From: Mesorhizobium sp.
GTDB lineage: Bacteria; Pseudomonadota; Alphaproteobacteria; Rhizobiales; Rhizobiaceae
Length of the DNA stretch: 64,000 nucleotides
NCBI GenBank assembly: GCA_004020875.1
Contig: SAPZ01000010.1
Coordinates: 156,371-220,370, forward strand
Direction: 5' to 3'
The notes beneath the pieces were generated by a model. That model was given only the letters and a program-made list of their open reading frames with translations, did no database searches and had not been told where the DNA came from. Shown piece after piece: positions 33,787 to 43,561 of the stretch. Every line of letters begins with the position of its first letter. The first letter of the stretch is position 1. The position numbers were made by a program, and so were the translations under genes.

Positions 33787-35729
33787 GCTGCCCTGCCCCG
33801 GTCGAGCGCTCGGTATTCTTCGAGACATGCCGGATTGGCGAGCGAAGCCATGTTCCTGACAGGCTTGCCTTCGAGCGTGGTGCGGGCGGCGCCCTCGACA
33901 CGCTTGCCGTTCAGAGTGTAGGGCACGGCCTGCACCGCGTGGATGCGATGCGGCACGTGGCGCGGCGAAGCGCCTTCACGGATCGCTTTGCGAATTCGCG
34001 CGGCAAGCTCGGCGCTCAGCGCATAACCGTCATTGAGCTTGACGCAGAGCACGATCTCCTCGTCGCCTTCGACGGGCGCGCCAAAGACCAGGCAATCCTC
34101 GATCTCGGCGAAGTTTTCGCAGGCCGCGTAGATCTCGGCGGTGCCGATGCGGACGCCGCCGGGCTTCAGCGTCGTATCGGAGCGACCGTGGATGACGCCA
34201 GAGCCGTAAACCGTCATCTCTGCGACATCGCCATGCGTCCAGATCTCGCGGCGCGCGGCGAAATAGGTGGCGTGGTAGCGCGCATCGCCATCCTTGCCCC
34301 AGAAGGTCAGCGGCATGGAGGGGAACGGCTCGGTGCAGACGAGATCGCCCTGGCGGCCGATCACCGGCGAATTGCGCTCGTCCATTACTGCGACTGCAAG
34401 ACCAAGCCCCTTCACAGTCAGCTCGCCGCGCCGCACGGGATGGAGCGGCGACCCCAGCAGGAAGCAGCCGATGATCTCGGTGCCTCCGGAAATGGAGGCG
34501 AAGATCATGTCGCGTTTCACATGCTCGTAGACCCAGTCGAACTGCCCGGGTGAGACGGGCGCGCCGGCCGACAGCAGCGAACGCAGCGGCGAAAGGTCAT
34601 GCAGGCGTCCCGGCGCGTAGCGTTCGGCCGCAAGTGTCGCCAGATATTTCGGGCTGGTGCCGAAATGCGTGACCTTGGCGTGCTCCGCCACTTTCCAGAG
34701 CGGACTGGGATCGAGACCATCGGCCGATTTCAGGATCGGCGCGCCGTCATAGAGCACCACGCTCGCGCCGCAGGCCAGACCTGAGATCAGCCAGTGATAC
34801 ATCATCCAGGCGGTATTGGTGTACCAACTCATCACGTCGCCGGGACGGACGTCGCCGTGCAACAGGTGCTCCTTCAGATGCTGGAGCAGCACGCCGCCGG
34901 TACGATGGACGATCGCCTTCGGCGCGCCTGTCGTGCCAGAGGTGTAGAGCACATAGGCCGGATGGTCGAAGGGCACGCGCTCGAAGGTGAGAGGACCGGC
35001 GCCGCCGAAATCGTCGAACGAAATACAATCCGCCGCGCCGTTTGGCCGAGTGCCCGGCTCGCCGGTCAGCACCAGCGTCGTCACCGTCGGCATCGCGGCG
35101 ACGATTTCGGCCAGCCTGCCGGAGATGTCGTGCTCCTTGCCCGCATAGCGATAGCGCGGTGATGCGAACAGCACCTTCACGCCGATCTGGCCGAGGCGGT
35201 CGACGATCGCGGCGGCGCCGAAATCGGGCGAGCAGGACGACCAGACGGCGCCGATGGAAAGCGTCGCCAAAAGTGCGATGAGGCCTTCGACGCGATTGGG
35301 CAGGATGCCGCCGACGCAATCGCCTTTGCCGATACCGGCCGCGCGCAGGCCGTCGGCCGTTCTAGCGACGAGCCGGCGCAATTCGCTCCGTGTTATCGCA
35401 CGGAAATGACCGCTCTCGTCGGCCTCGATGACAGCAATCCTCTCCCCATCGCCGCGCAGGAGGTTTTCCGCGAGATTAAGCGAGGCTTCCAGCAAGAAGC
35501 GGCTTCCCGTCATCGGCGCATTGTCGTCGCGCAGGAAGGCGATCGGGCCCGGTTCGCCGATCACTTCCGCGAAATCCCACACCGCGCGCCAGAAGGCGCC
35601 GGGGTCGCCGATCGACCAGCGATGCAGCGTCTCGTAGTCGCGCGGATCGAAGCCGCAGGCCATCGAAAAGCGCGCAAGGTTGGACGATTGGAACGCGGCC
35701 GGCGCCGGCGTCCAAAGCACGGATGACAT
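33783..35729 (-). CDS. acetoacetyl-CoA synthetase-like acyl-CoA ligase
   Basis: 648-residue ANL-superfamily ligase, the length and start (LWTPAPAAFQSSNLARF) of acetoacetyl-CoA synthetase. The ATP loop is YTSGTTGAPK (262-271), the hinge region is GRSDTTLKPGGVRIG, and the adenylation Lys is about residue 609 in LNGKRVEG. It would activate acetoacetate or another 3-oxo or hydroxy acid with ATP and CoA. The ATG at 35729 follows a GGGAGGAAA site. First gene of the acyl-CoA operon, 132 bp from the divergent thiolase. Confidence 0.9.
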   Translation of the reverse strand: MSSVLWTPAPAAFQSSNLARFSMACGFDPRDYETLHRWSIGDPGAFWRAVWDFAEVIGEPGPIAFLRDDNAPMTGSRFLLEASLNLAENLLRGDGERIAVIEADESGHFRAITRSELRRLVARTADGLRAAGIGKGDCVGGILPNRVEGLIALLATLSIGAVWSSCSPDFGAAAIVDRLGQIGVKVLFASPRYRYAGKEHDISGRLAEIVAAMPTVTTLVLTGEPGTRPNGAADCISFDDFGGAGPLTFERVPFDHPAYVLYTSGTTGAPKAIVHRTGGVLLQHLKEHLLHGDVRPGDVMSWYTNTAWMMYHWLISGLACGASVVLYDGAPILKSADGLDPSPLWKVAEHAKVTHFGTSPKYLATLAAERYAPGRLHDLSPLRSLLSAGAPVSPGQFDWVYEHVKRDMIFASISGGTEIIGCFLLGSPLHPVRRGELTVKGLGLAVAVMDERNSPVIGRQGDLVCTEPFPSMPLTFWGKDGDARYHATYFAARREIWTHGDVAEMTVYGSGVIHGRSDTTLKPGGVRIGTAEIYAACENFAEIEDCLVFGAPVEGDEEIVLCVKLNDGYALSAELAARIRKAIREGASPRHVPHRIHAVQAVPYTLNGKRVEGAARTTLEGKPVRNMASLANPACLEEYRALDRGRAA

Positions 35730-35796
35730 GGATTTCCTCCCGCAACGCAGGCCGGCTCGATGGCGCGACCTTGCCCGCCGATGCATTTCAGATTAT

Positions 35797-35808
35797 TGGT
35801 TATAACCA
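35797..35808. promoter_or_regulatory. HutC/GntR operator palindrome, copy 2
   Basis: TGGTTATAACCA is a perfect 12-bp palindrome in the 131-bp divergent gap between the CoA-ligase operon and the thiolase gene. It matches the core of the site at 29561-29574, so one regulator could control both directions here as well as the sugar operon. Confidence 0.7.
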
Positions 35809-35860
35809 GAATGTCAAGCGACGATCGCGGCTCTGCAATAGGCATTTGGGAGGACGAAAA

Positions 35861-37036
35861 ATGGACGCTGTTTATATTGTTGCTGCCAGACGCACGCCTA
35901 TCGGCAAGCTGAACGGCGCGTTCGCCAGCCTGTCGGCGGCAGAGCTTGGCGGGCAGCTTATCCAGGCGATGCTGGCGGAAACGCAGATCGCGCCCGACGC
36001 CGTCAGCGAGGTGATCATGGGCCAGGTGCTGACCGGTGGCGCGGGGCAGAACCCGGCGCGGCAGGCCGCCCTCAGGGCTGGGCTGCCGGTCAGCGTGCCC
36101 GCCATGACCGTCAACAAGGTCTGCGGCGCAGGCCAGAAGTCGATCCATCTCGCAGCGCAGGCCATACGTTGCGGCGACGCGGATTGCGTGATCGCCGGCG
36201 GGCAGGATTCGATGACATCGGCGCCACACTTCATTTATGGCGCCCGCGGCGGCATCCGCATGGGCGACAGGACGATCAAGGATTCGATGATCACCGACGG
36301 GCTATGGGATGCCTTCCATCAGGTGCATATGGGTGTAACCGCCGAAGCGCTGGCGCAGCGCTACCAGATCACCCGCGAGGAGCAGGACCGGTTCGCGCTG
36401 CGCTCGCAGGAGAAGGCGGACGCCGCCATCCGGGCCGGCAGGTTTAATGATGAGATCGCGCCTGTGTCGGTCAAGGCCAGGCAAGGCGATCTCGTCATCG
36501 ACCGCGACGAGCATCCCAATCCCTCCACCACCATGGAGGGCCTCGGCCGGCTCAGGCCGGTCTTCGATACCGCTGGAACGATTACGGCCGGCAACTCATC
36601 GGGTCTCAATGACGGCGCCGCAGCAGTGCTGGTGATGTCGGAAGCGCGGATGAGGGAACTCGGCCTAACGCCCCTCGCCCGTGTCGCGTCCTACGCTTCC
36701 GCCGGTGTCGAGCCGATGGACATGGGCCTGGGACCGGTGGCGGCCTCGCGCCGCGCGCTCGACAAGGCAAGCTGGCGCGCGTCTGACCTCGACGCTATGG
36801 AGATCAACGAAGCCTTCGCCGCGCAGGCTATCGCCGTCAATCGTGAGATGGGCTGGGACGAGGACATCATCAATATGAGCGGCGGCGCCATCGCGCTCGG
36901 GCATCCGCTGGCCGGCTCCGGCTGCCGCATCGTGGTGACGCTGTTGCACGAAATGGTCCGCCGAGATGCGCGGAAGGGCCTTGCCTCGCTCTGCATCGGC
37001 GGCGGCCAGGGCGTCGCGATCTGCCTGGAGCGGTGA
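35861..37036 (+). CDS. acetyl-CoA C-acetyltransferase (thiolase)
   Basis: 391-residue classical thiolase. The catalytic residues are at the family's standard places: Cys88 (VNKVCGAG), His about 348 (GHPLAGSG) and Cys378 (AICLER end). It interconverts acetoacetyl-CoA and two acetyl-CoA. I chose the ATG at 35861, which follows GGGAGG. It is divergent from the acyl-CoA operon and shares the operator at 35797. Unlike the neighbouring thiolase-fold protein, this one keeps its nucleophile. Confidence 0.95.
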   Translation: MDAVYIVAARRTPIGKLNGAFASLSAAELGGQLIQAMLAETQIAPDAVSEVIMGQVLTGGAGQNPARQAALRAGLPVSVPAMTVNKVCGAGQKSIHLAAQAIRCGDADCVIAGGQDSMTSAPHFIYGARGGIRMGDRTIKDSMITDGLWDAFHQVHMGVTAEALAQRYQITREEQDRFALRSQEKADAAIRAGRFNDEIAPVSVKARQGDLVIDRDEHPNPSTTMEGLGRLRPVFDTAGTITAGNSSGLNDGAAAVLVMSEARMRELGLTPLARVASYASAGVEPMDMGLGPVAASRRALDKASWRASDLDAMEINEAFAAQAIAVNREMGWDEDIINMSGGAIALGHPLAGSGCRIVVTLLHEMVRRDARKGLASLCIGGGQGVAICLER

Positions 37037-37393
37037 GCCCGGGCGATCATCGCGGCCGGAGCGCTAGACTAAATGCAGCCCTCCGACCTCGTGTTCATCG
37101 CCAGTCCCGACGCTCACAGCGACCCCCTTCTCCCAGAATTGATGTCGATCAAGGTCGCTGCAACCGGTCTCTGTTTTGGTCGCGCCAGCTTGGCAACCTG
37201 GACGGAGTTCCCCCGACATGGACGGCATTACCTTAAGCGCCCAACAGATCGGCGCCTGCCGGCGGGAGATTGCCCCCGCAAGGTTCCTTCCCTTGTCCGC
37301 TTCGGGGTCGCTGTCTCCGGCGCCGGTCCACGTCGAGGGGGCGCTTTTGGCGTCGGCGGATGCTGACGGGTCGCGCAACACCGGAGGTCGGCC
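37037..37393 (+). other. leader region upstream of the HlyD exporter operon
   Basis: 357 bp without a firm gene. It holds a perfect FNR/FixK-type box at 37139-37152 and a possible small gene at 37218-37397, both listed separately. The GGAGG ribosome site of the HlyD gene is at its end. Confidence 0.5.
37139..37152. promoter_or_regulatory. FNR/FixK-type box
   Basis: TTGAT-GTCG-ATCAA, an exact match to the consensus TTGAT-N4-ATCAA, 242 bp upstream of the HlyD start. Low-oxygen regulators of the FNR/FixK/Anr kind bind this site in Rhizobiales. It suggests the exporter operon is induced at low oxygen. The spacing implies a long leader. Confidence 0.6.
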
Positions 37394-37397
37394 ATGA
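37218..37397 (+). CDS. possible 59-residue small protein upstream of HlyD
   Basis: An ATG at 37218 opens a 59-codon frame (MDGITLSAQQIGACRREIAP...) whose stop overlaps the HlyD ATG as ATGA. The translation is not hydrophobic and resembles no family I know. The overlap and a weak upstream GGACGGAG argue for a coupled leader gene. Codon position bias was not measured, so it may be accidental. Confidence 0.3.
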   Translation: MDGITLSAQQIGACRREIAPARFLPLSASGSLSPAPVHVEGALLASADADGSRNTGGRP

Positions 37398-38461
37398 AGG
37401 TTCCCCCGCGATGGCTGATCCTCGGCGCCCTGATCGCCATCGGAGCAGCCGGCTACTACGCATGGCAGCGCTCCAAGGACGGGCAGTTGCCGGTAGGCAT
37501 CGCCAGCGGTAACGGCCGCATCGAGGCCGTCGAAATCGACGTGTCGACAAAGGCGGCGGGGCGGATCAAGGAAATCCTTGTCGGCGAAGGCGATTTCGTC
37601 AAGGCCGGTCAGGTGCTTGCTCGCATGGATACCGCGCAGCTCGAGGCACAGCGCCGTCAGGCCGAGGCACAGCTTCAGCGCGCCAGCATAGGGGTCGAGA
37701 CCGCGGGCAGCCTGGTGACGCAGCGCGAGGCTGAAAAGACGGCGGCCGCCGCTGTTGTCGCGCAGCGCGAAGCCGAGCTCGACGCCGCCGATCGGACCCT
37801 GGCGCGCTCCCAGCAGCTTGCGGTCAACAACACCGTCTCCCAGCAGGTCCTGGACAACGACCGCGCGGCCGAGCAGAGCGCGAAAGCCGCCGTCGCCGCG
37901 GCGCAGGCCCAGCTCGCCGCCAGCGAGGCGGCCATCAACGCTGCGCAGGCGCAGGTGGTCGATGCCAAGGCCGCGGTCGATGCTGCACAGGCTGCGATCG
38001 AAAGCATCGACGCCGATATTGGCGACGCCACGTTGGCGTCGCCGCGCGACGGGCGCATCCAGTTCCGCGTGGCCGAACCTGGCGAGGTGCTGGCGGGCGG
38101 CGGGCGCGTTCTGAACCTCGTCGATCTGAGCGATGTCTACATGACCTTTTTCCTGTCGACCGCGCAGGCCGGGCGTGTCGCGATCGGCTCCGATGTGCGC
38201 CTCGTGCTCGACGCGGCGCCGCAATACATCATCCCCGCCAAGGTGACCTTCGTCGCGGACGTCGCGCAGTTCACGCCCAAGACGGTCGAAACGGAGGAAG
38301 AGCGCCTGAAACTCATGTTCCGGATCAAGGCGCACATCGCACCGGAGCTGCTCCGCAAATACATCCAGCAGGTGAAGACGGGCCTGCCCGGCGTGGCATA
38401 TGTGCGGCTCGATCCGCAGGCCGAATGGCCGGCGAGCCTCAAGGGAAAGCTCGTGCAATGA
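37394..38461 (+). CDS. HlyD-family membrane-fusion protein (YhiI-like)
   Basis: 355 residues. A single N-terminal membrane anchor ([18 protein letters not shown]), a biotinyl-lipoyl half ([19 protein letters not shown]), a long Ala/Gln-rich coiled-coil hairpin (about 70-200), the second lipoyl half ([26 protein letters not shown]) and a beta-barrel. It is a periplasmic adaptor that links the ABC exporter to an outer-membrane channel. GGAGG precedes the ATG. Four-base overlap with the RbbA gene. Confidence 0.92.
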   Translation: MKVPPRWLILGALIAIGAAGYYAWQRSKDGQLPVGIASGNGRIEAVEIDVSTKAAGRIKEILVGEGDFVKAGQVLARMDTAQLEAQRRQAEAQLQRASIGVETAGSLVTQREAEKTAAAAVVAQREAELDAADRTLARSQQLAVNNTVSQQVLDNDRAAEQSAKAAVAAAQAQLAASEAAINAAQAQVVDAKAAVDAAQAAIESIDADIGDATLASPRDGRIQFRVAEPGEVLAGGGRVLNLVDLSDVYMTFFLSTAQAGRVAIGSDVRLVLDAAPQYIIPAKVTFVADVAQFTPKTVETEEERLKLMFRIKAHIAPELLRKYIQQVKTGLPGVAYVRLDPQAEWPASLKGKLVQ

Positions 38462-41238
38462 ATGCGCGGCCGGACGCCGGCGCGGCCATTCCGTCAAGCT
38501 ACGTGGCACGGCTGGAGAACCTCGGCCATGTTTACGGAGAGGTCAGGGCTCTCGATGCAATAACGCTCGATTTTCCGACCGGCCGCATGGTCGGCCTGAT
38601 CGGGCCGGACGGCGTCGGCAAATCCAGCCTGCTTTCCCTAGTTGCCGGAGCACGGACGATCCAGCAGGGGCATGTCGAGGTGTTGGGCGGCGACATGGCC
38701 GATCTCCGCCACCGGCAGAGTGCCTACCCCAGGATCGCCTATATGCCGCAAGGCCTAGGCAAGAACCTCTATCCGACGCTGTCGGTCTTCGACAACATCG
38801 ATTTCTTCGGCCGCCTGTTCGGCCATGATCGGAGCGAGCGTGAGCGCCGCATCGGCGAGCTTCTGAAGCGAACCGGGCTGGCGCCTTTCGCCGACCGGCA
38901 GGCCGGCAAGCTTTCGGGCGGCATGAAGCAGAAGCTCGGCCTGTGCTGCGCCCTCATTCACGATCCGGACCTCCTGATCCTGGACGAGCCGACCACCGGC
39001 GTCGACCCGTTGTCGCGCCGCCAGTTCTGGGAACTGATCGGCGAGATCCGCAAGAGTCGCGAGGGCATGAGCGTCATCATCGCCACGGCGTATATGGAAG
39101 AGGCCGCGCGCTTCGACTGGCTGGTGGCCATGGACGCGGGCCGCGTGCTCGCCTGCGGAACCCCAGCCGACCTGCTCGAAAGAACCGGCGCGCCCGATCT
39201 GGACGCCGCCTTCATAGCCCTGCTCCCGCCGGAGCAGCGGGACAGCCACGAAGCTGTGGTGATCCCTCCGCGGCCCATCGGCGCCGACGGCGAACCCGCC
39301 ATCGAGGCCGAACATCTCACCATGCGGTTTGGCGATTTCACCGCCGTCGATGACGTGAGCTTCCGCATCGGCCGCGGCGAGATCTTCGGTTTCCTGGGAT
39401 CGAACGGCTGCGGCAAGACGACCACGATGAAGATGCTGACGGGGCTGCTCGAGCCGTCCGACGGCAAGGCACGGCTGTTCGGGCGCGAGATCGACCCTAG
39501 CGACATCGAGGTGCGACGGCGCGTCGGCTACATGTCGCAAGGATTCTCGCTCTACTCGGAGCTGACGGTCCGGCAGAATCTCGAACTTCATGCCCGCCTC
39601 TTCGGCATGGCCGATGCCGCGATCCCGCCCCGGGTCGAGGAGGTCGCGCAGCAATTCGGCCTCGCCGACAATGTCGACACGCTGCCCGAAGCGCTCCCGC
39701 TCGGCATCCGCCAGCGGCTGTCGCTCGCTGTAGCGATGATCCATTCTCCGGAGATACTGATCCTCGACGAGCCGACCTCCGGCGTCGACCCGGTTGCCCG
39801 CGACGGCTTCTGGCGGATTCTTGCCAACCTCTCCCGCGAGCAGGACGTGACGATCTTCGTGTCCACGCACTTCATGAACGAGGCGGAACGCTGTGATCGC
39901 ATCTCGCTCATGCATGCCGGCAGGGTCCTGGTCAGCGAGACCCCTGCCGCGATCGTCAAAAGCCGGTCGGCGGCAACGCTGGAGGAGGCCTTCGTCGGAT
40001 ATCTCGAGGAGGCGACAGGCACTCAGGCCGAAACGCCGAGCGCGACGGCCGGGACAATTCCGGTCCCGGAAGCGCCGGCCAGTCGCCCCGGAAGGAGTGG
40101 CACAGGGCGTTCCTTCGATTTGCGCCGTATGTTTGCCTACACGCGGCGGGAGGCGCTTGAACTCTTGCGCGATCCGATCCGGGCCACGCTGGCGACCGTC
40201 GGCAGCCTCATCTTGATGTTCGTCGTCGGCTACGGCATCAATATGGACGTCGAAAACCTCTCCTTCGCCGTCCTCGATCACGACGACACGACGATCAGCC
40301 GGGACTATGTGCTGCAGATCGCCGGCTCGCGCTACTTCACCGAGAAGGCGCCGATCACCGACTATGCAGATCTCGACCGGCGCATGGAGGACGGGGAACT
40401 CAGCCTCGCGATCGAAATCCCTCCCGGCTTCGGGCACGACCTTGCGCGCAGCCGCCATGTCACGATCGGCGCCTGGATCGACGGCGCCATGCCGACACGG
40501 GCTGAAACCGTGCAAGGCTATGTTTCGGGAATGCACGCCGGCTGGCTGACGCAGAAGGCGCGTGAACTCTATGGCGACGCGGCCATCGCCAACGCCTTTC
40601 AGCTCGACATCCGCTACCGCTACAATCCCGACGTCCGCAGTCTCGATGCCATCGTTCCGGCGGTTATCCCGATGCTTCTGCTGCTGATCCCGGCGATGCT
40701 GGCCGTGCTTAGCGTGGTGCGGGAGAAGGAGCTTGGCTCCATCATCAATTTCTACGTCACGCCCGTGACCCGGCTGGAGTTCCTGATCGGCAAGCAGATT
40801 CCCTATGTCGCCCTCGCGGTGCTCAACTTCGTGCTGCTGACGGGCTTCGCCGTCTTCCTCTTCGGCGTGCCGCTGACCGGCAGCCTTCCGGCTTTCGCCG
40901 CCGCCGCCCTTGTCTATGTCACGGCCACGACGGCCATGGGGCTTTTCCTGTCGACCTTCATGAGCAGCCAGATCGCGGCAATCTTTGGAACCGCGCTGAT
41001 CACCATGATCCCCGCCACCCAATATTCGGGCATGATCGACCCGGTGTCGTCGCTCCAGGGCGTGGGCGCATTCATAGGCCGAATCTATCCGACCACCTAT
41101 TTCGTGACGATCTCGCGCGGCGTCTTCTCCAAGGCGCTCAGCTTTGCCGACTTGTCCGGCGCGTTCGTGCCGATGCTCATTGCCATTCCGGTGCTGCTCG
41201 GACTTGGAGCGGCATTCTTGAAAAAACAGGCCCGCTGA
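38458..41238 (+). CDS. rbbA: RbbA/YhiH-type ABC exporter: two ATPase domains fused to an ABC-2 permease
   Basis: 926 residues from the ATG at 38458, which overlaps HlyD as ATGA. ATPase domain 1 has GPDGVGKS (49-56), signature LSGGMKQKL and [13 protein letters not shown]. Domain 2 has GSNGCGKTT and [13 protein letters not shown], but its signature reads LPLGIRQRL, so LSGGQ is degenerate. An ABC-2 permease domain with six hydrophobic segments follows ([40 protein letters not shown]). The fusion type is like E. coli RbbA. With HlyD and YhhJ it forms an exporter for an unknown substrate. Confidence 0.93.
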   Translation: MNARPDAGAAIPSSYVARLENLGHVYGEVRALDAITLDFPTGRMVGLIGPDGVGKSSLLSLVAGARTIQQGHVEVLGGDMADLRHRQSAYPRIAYMPQGLGKNLYPTLSVFDNIDFFGRLFGHDRSERERRIGELLKRTGLAPFADRQAGKLSGGMKQKLGLCCALIHDPDLLILDEPTTGVDPLSRRQFWELIGEIRKSREGMSVIIATAYMEEAARFDWLVAMDAGRVLACGTPADLLERTGAPDLDAAFIALLPPEQRDSHEAVVIPPRPIGADGEPAIEAEHLTMRFGDFTAVDDVSFRIGRGEIFGFLGSNGCGKTTTMKMLTGLLEPSDGKARLFGREIDPSDIEVRRRVGYMSQGFSLYSELTVRQNLELHARLFGMADAAIPPRVEEVAQQFGLADNVDTLPEALPLGIRQRLSLAVAMIHSPEILILDEPTSGVDPVARDGFWRILANLSREQDVTIFVSTHFMNEAERCDRISLMHAGRVLVSETPAAIVKSRSAATLEEAFVGYLEEATGTQAETPSATAGTIPVPEAPASRPGRSGTGRSFDLRRMFAYTRREALELLRDPIRATLATVGSLILMFVVGYGINMDVENLSFAVLDHDDTTISRDYVLQIAGSRYFTEKAPITDYADLDRRMEDGELSLAIEIPPGFGHDLARSRHVTIGAWIDGAMPTRAETVQGYVSGMHAGWLTQKARELYGDAAIANAFQLDIRYRYNPDVRSLDAIVPAVIPMLLLLIPAMLAVLSVVREKELGSIINFYVTPVTRLEFLIGKQIPYVALAVLNFVLLTGFAVFLFGVPLTGSLPAFAAAALVYVTATTAMGLFLSTFMSSQIAAIFGTALITMIPATQYSGMIDPVSSLQGVGAFIGRIYPTTYFVTISRGVFSKALSFADLSGAFVPMLIAIPVLLGLGAAFLKKQAR

Positions 41239-42350
41239 TGCGCATCGCCAACATATACAACCTCGGCATAAAGGAACTGCGCGGTCTCATGCGGGACCTG
41301 ATGATGCTCGTGCTGATCGTCTATGCCTTCACCGCCGCCATCTACACCGCCTCGAAGGCGATGCCTGAGACGCTCAATCACGCTCCGATCGCCATCGTCG
41401 ACGAGGATCAGTCGCCGGTCTCCTCGCGTATCGTCACGGCATTCTATCCGCCTTACTTCACCGCGCCGTTGCTCATCTCCCAGCCCGAGATGGACAGCCG
41501 CATGGATTCAGGCATGGATACTTTCGCGCTGGATATTCCGCCGAACTTCCAGCGCGACCTCCTGGCCGGCCGGTCGCCAACGGTTCAGCTCAACATCGAC
41601 GCCACCCGCATGTCGCAGGCCTTCACCGGGGGCGGTTACGTCCAGTCGATCGTGTCCGGAGAAGTCAATGAGTTTCTCAGCCGCTATCGCTCCGACACCT
41701 CGCTCCCCGTCGATCTCGACCTCAGGGCACGATTCAATCCCGAGCTCAACAAGGGCTGGTTCGGCGCCATCACCAATGCCATCTCCTCGATCACGATGCT
41801 GTCGATCGTGCTCACCGGCGCCGCGCTGATCCGCGAGCGCGAGCACGGGACGATCGAGCATCTCCTGGTGATGCCGGTCACCCCGTTCGAGATCATGACG
41901 AGCAAGATCTGGTCGATGGGCATTGTCGTGCTCGTCGCGGCCGGCCTCGCGCTCGTCGTCGTCATTCAGGGGCTGCTGTCAGTCCCCATCAATGGATCGA
42001 TCACGCTATTCATGGTGGGCGCGGCCCTCGACATCATCGCCATGACCTGCCTCGGGATCTTCCTCGCCACGGTCGCCGGCTCCATGCCGCAATTCGGTCT
42101 GCTGCTGATGATGGTGCTCCTGCCCCTGCAGGTGCTGTCTGGCGGCGTCACGCCGCGCGAGAGCATGCCCATGGCCATCCAGGCCATCATGTTCACCGCG
42201 CCCAACACGCATTTCGTCATGCTGGCACAGGCGGTGCTGTTCCGCGGCGCGGGCCTTGGCGTCGTGTGGCCGCAGCTCGCGGCGCTCCTGGTCATCAGCG
42301 CGCTCCTGTTTGCGTTCTCGCTCCGCCGCTTCCGCCAGTTCCTGAAATAG
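41238..42350 (+). CDS. yhhJ: ABC-2 type permease (YhhJ-like)
   Basis: 370-residue membrane protein. The N-terminal helix LRGLMRDLMMLVLIVYAFTAAIYTASKA is followed by a large periplasmic domain (APIAIVDEDQSPVSSRI...) and five C-terminal helices with EREHGTIEHLLVMPVTPFEIMTSKI, the ABC-2 signature. The start overlaps RbbA by 1 bp (TGATG). It is the partner permease of the HlyD/RbbA exporter. Confidence 0.92.
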   Translation: MRIANIYNLGIKELRGLMRDLMMLVLIVYAFTAAIYTASKAMPETLNHAPIAIVDEDQSPVSSRIVTAFYPPYFTAPLLISQPEMDSRMDSGMDTFALDIPPNFQRDLLAGRSPTVQLNIDATRMSQAFTGGGYVQSIVSGEVNEFLSRYRSDTSLPVDLDLRARFNPELNKGWFGAITNAISSITMLSIVLTGAALIREREHGTIEHLLVMPVTPFEIMTSKIWSMGIVVLVAAGLALVVVIQGLLSVPINGSITLFMVGAALDIIAMTCLGIFLATVAGSMPQFGLLLMMVLLPLQVLSGGVTPRESMPMAIQAIMFTAPNTHFVMLAQAVLFRGAGLGVVWPQLAALLVISALLFAFSLRRFRQFLK

Positions 42351-42420
42351 GACCATCGCTGCCCGGCAGGAACAACTGGTCGCCTGGGATCCAGCCGAGC
42401 GCACCCATTCACAAGCCTTA

Positions 42421-42450
42421 GCCCGCTTTAACGCGAGCTCCATGGCGGGC
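42421..42450. terminator. weak hairpin between convergent operons
   Basis: GCCCGC (42421-42426) pairs with GCGGGC (42445-42450) around an 18-base loop, between the exporter operon and the convergent CUT1 operon. No T-run follows. Low support. Confidence 0.25.
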
Positions 42451-42458
42451 AGTTCCGC

Positions 42459-43535
42459 CTACCCTCCAACGAGCTCGTCCTGATTTATCCTCATGCCACT
42501 TTGCACGTCGAATAGGTGGACCTTCGAAACCATTACCTCCAACCCAACTTCTTGATCGGGCTTGAACGGCGGCTGATCCCGAACTTCGCTCACGAGTTCG
42601 ACCCCGCCTGTCCTTAACGTAAGTTCCTGAGCCTCTCCTGTCGGTTCCACCACCTGGACGGTTGCCCTCGCATGATCGCCGCCGACGGCGATGTGCTGGG
42701 GACGGATCCCGTAAACCACCTCTTGTGCACCGTGGAACTCCAAACCTTTGGGCAGGGGCAGGCGAAGCCCTGAACCGGCTTCGAACGCACCGTTGTCGAC
42801 GCGACCTTCGATGAGATTCATTTCCGGGGAGCCGATAAAGCCGGCGACAAACAGATTGGCGGGTCTTTCGTAGAGTTCGGAGGGGGTGCCGATCTGTTCG
42901 ATGCGGCCTTTGTTCAGAACCACGATGCGGTCGGCGAGCGTCATCGCCTCGGTCTGGTCATGCGTGACGTAGATGCTGGTGCGACCGAGCCGTTGGTGCA
43001 GCTTCTTGATCTCGGCACGCATCTTCACGCGCAGCTTCGCGTCGAGATTGCTGAGCGGCTCGTCGAACAGGAAGGCCGAGGGTGCGCGGACGATCGCGCG
43101 GCCCATGGCGACACGCTGGCGCTGGCCGCCGGACAGCTGACGGGGCATGCGGCCGAGCAGGTCCTGCAGACCCAGGATTTCGGCAGCCGCCCTTACCCTG
43201 GAGACGATTTCCTCCCTGGGAACCTTTGCCAGCCGAAGTGCGAAGCTCATATTGTCGGCCACGCTCATATGCGGATAGAGGGCGTAGCTCTGGAACACCA
43301 TGGCTATGTCGCGCGACTTGGCCGGCATCTCGTCGACGACGCGCCCGCCGATGCGGATCTCGCCAGTCGTATGCTCCTCGAGCCCCGCGATGATGCGCAG
43401 TAGCGTTGACTTGCCGCAGCCCGACGGACCGACCAGGACCACAAACTCGCCGCTGACGATTTCGATGTTGACGTCGCGCAGAACCTCGACCGCGCCGAAG
43501 CTCTTCCCGAGCTGTTCTATCTCGATTGCGGACAC
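42459..43535 (-). CDS. CUT1 sugar ABC ATPase (MalK/UgpC family)
   Basis: 358-residue ATPase with Walker [10 protein letters not shown], signature [14 protein letters not shown], Walker [16 protein letters not shown], and a C-terminal TOBE domain (about 240-358, with [14 protein letters not shown]). This ATPase energises the CUT1 importer of the operon. It is the last gene of the minus-strand operon 42459-47477. RraA lies directly upstream with a 26-bp gap. Confidence 0.93.
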   Translation of the reverse strand: MSAIEIEQLGKSFGAVEVLRDVNIEIVSGEFVVLVGPSGCGKSTLLRIIAGLEEHTTGEIRIGGRVVDEMPAKSRDIAMVFQSYALYPHMSVADNMSFALRLAKVPREEIVSRVRAAAEILGLQDLLGRMPRQLSGGQRQRVAMGRAIVRAPSAFLFDEPLSNLDAKLRVKMRAEIKKLHQRLGRTSIYVTHDQTEAMTLADRIVVLNKGRIEQIGTPSELYERPANLFVAGFIGSPEMNLIEGRVDNGAFEAGSGLRLPLPKGLEFHGAQEVVYGIRPQHIAVGGDHARATVQVVEPTGEAQELTLRTGGVELVSEVRDQPPFKPDQEVGLEVMVSKVHLFDVQSGMRINQDELVGG

Positions 43536-43561
43536 TTATTCTTCTCCCGTCCCGGCAAGGC

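Noticed and set aside
37064-38509. Long minus-strand frame opposite HlyD
   Set aside because: It is the antisense of the HlyD coding region and its leader; GC-rich codons make such frames common, and no family is recognisable.
38755-41022. 755-residue minus-strand frame opposite rbbA
   Set aside because: Antisense of a well-supported RbbA gene; composition is Arg/Asp/Gly-rich without domains.
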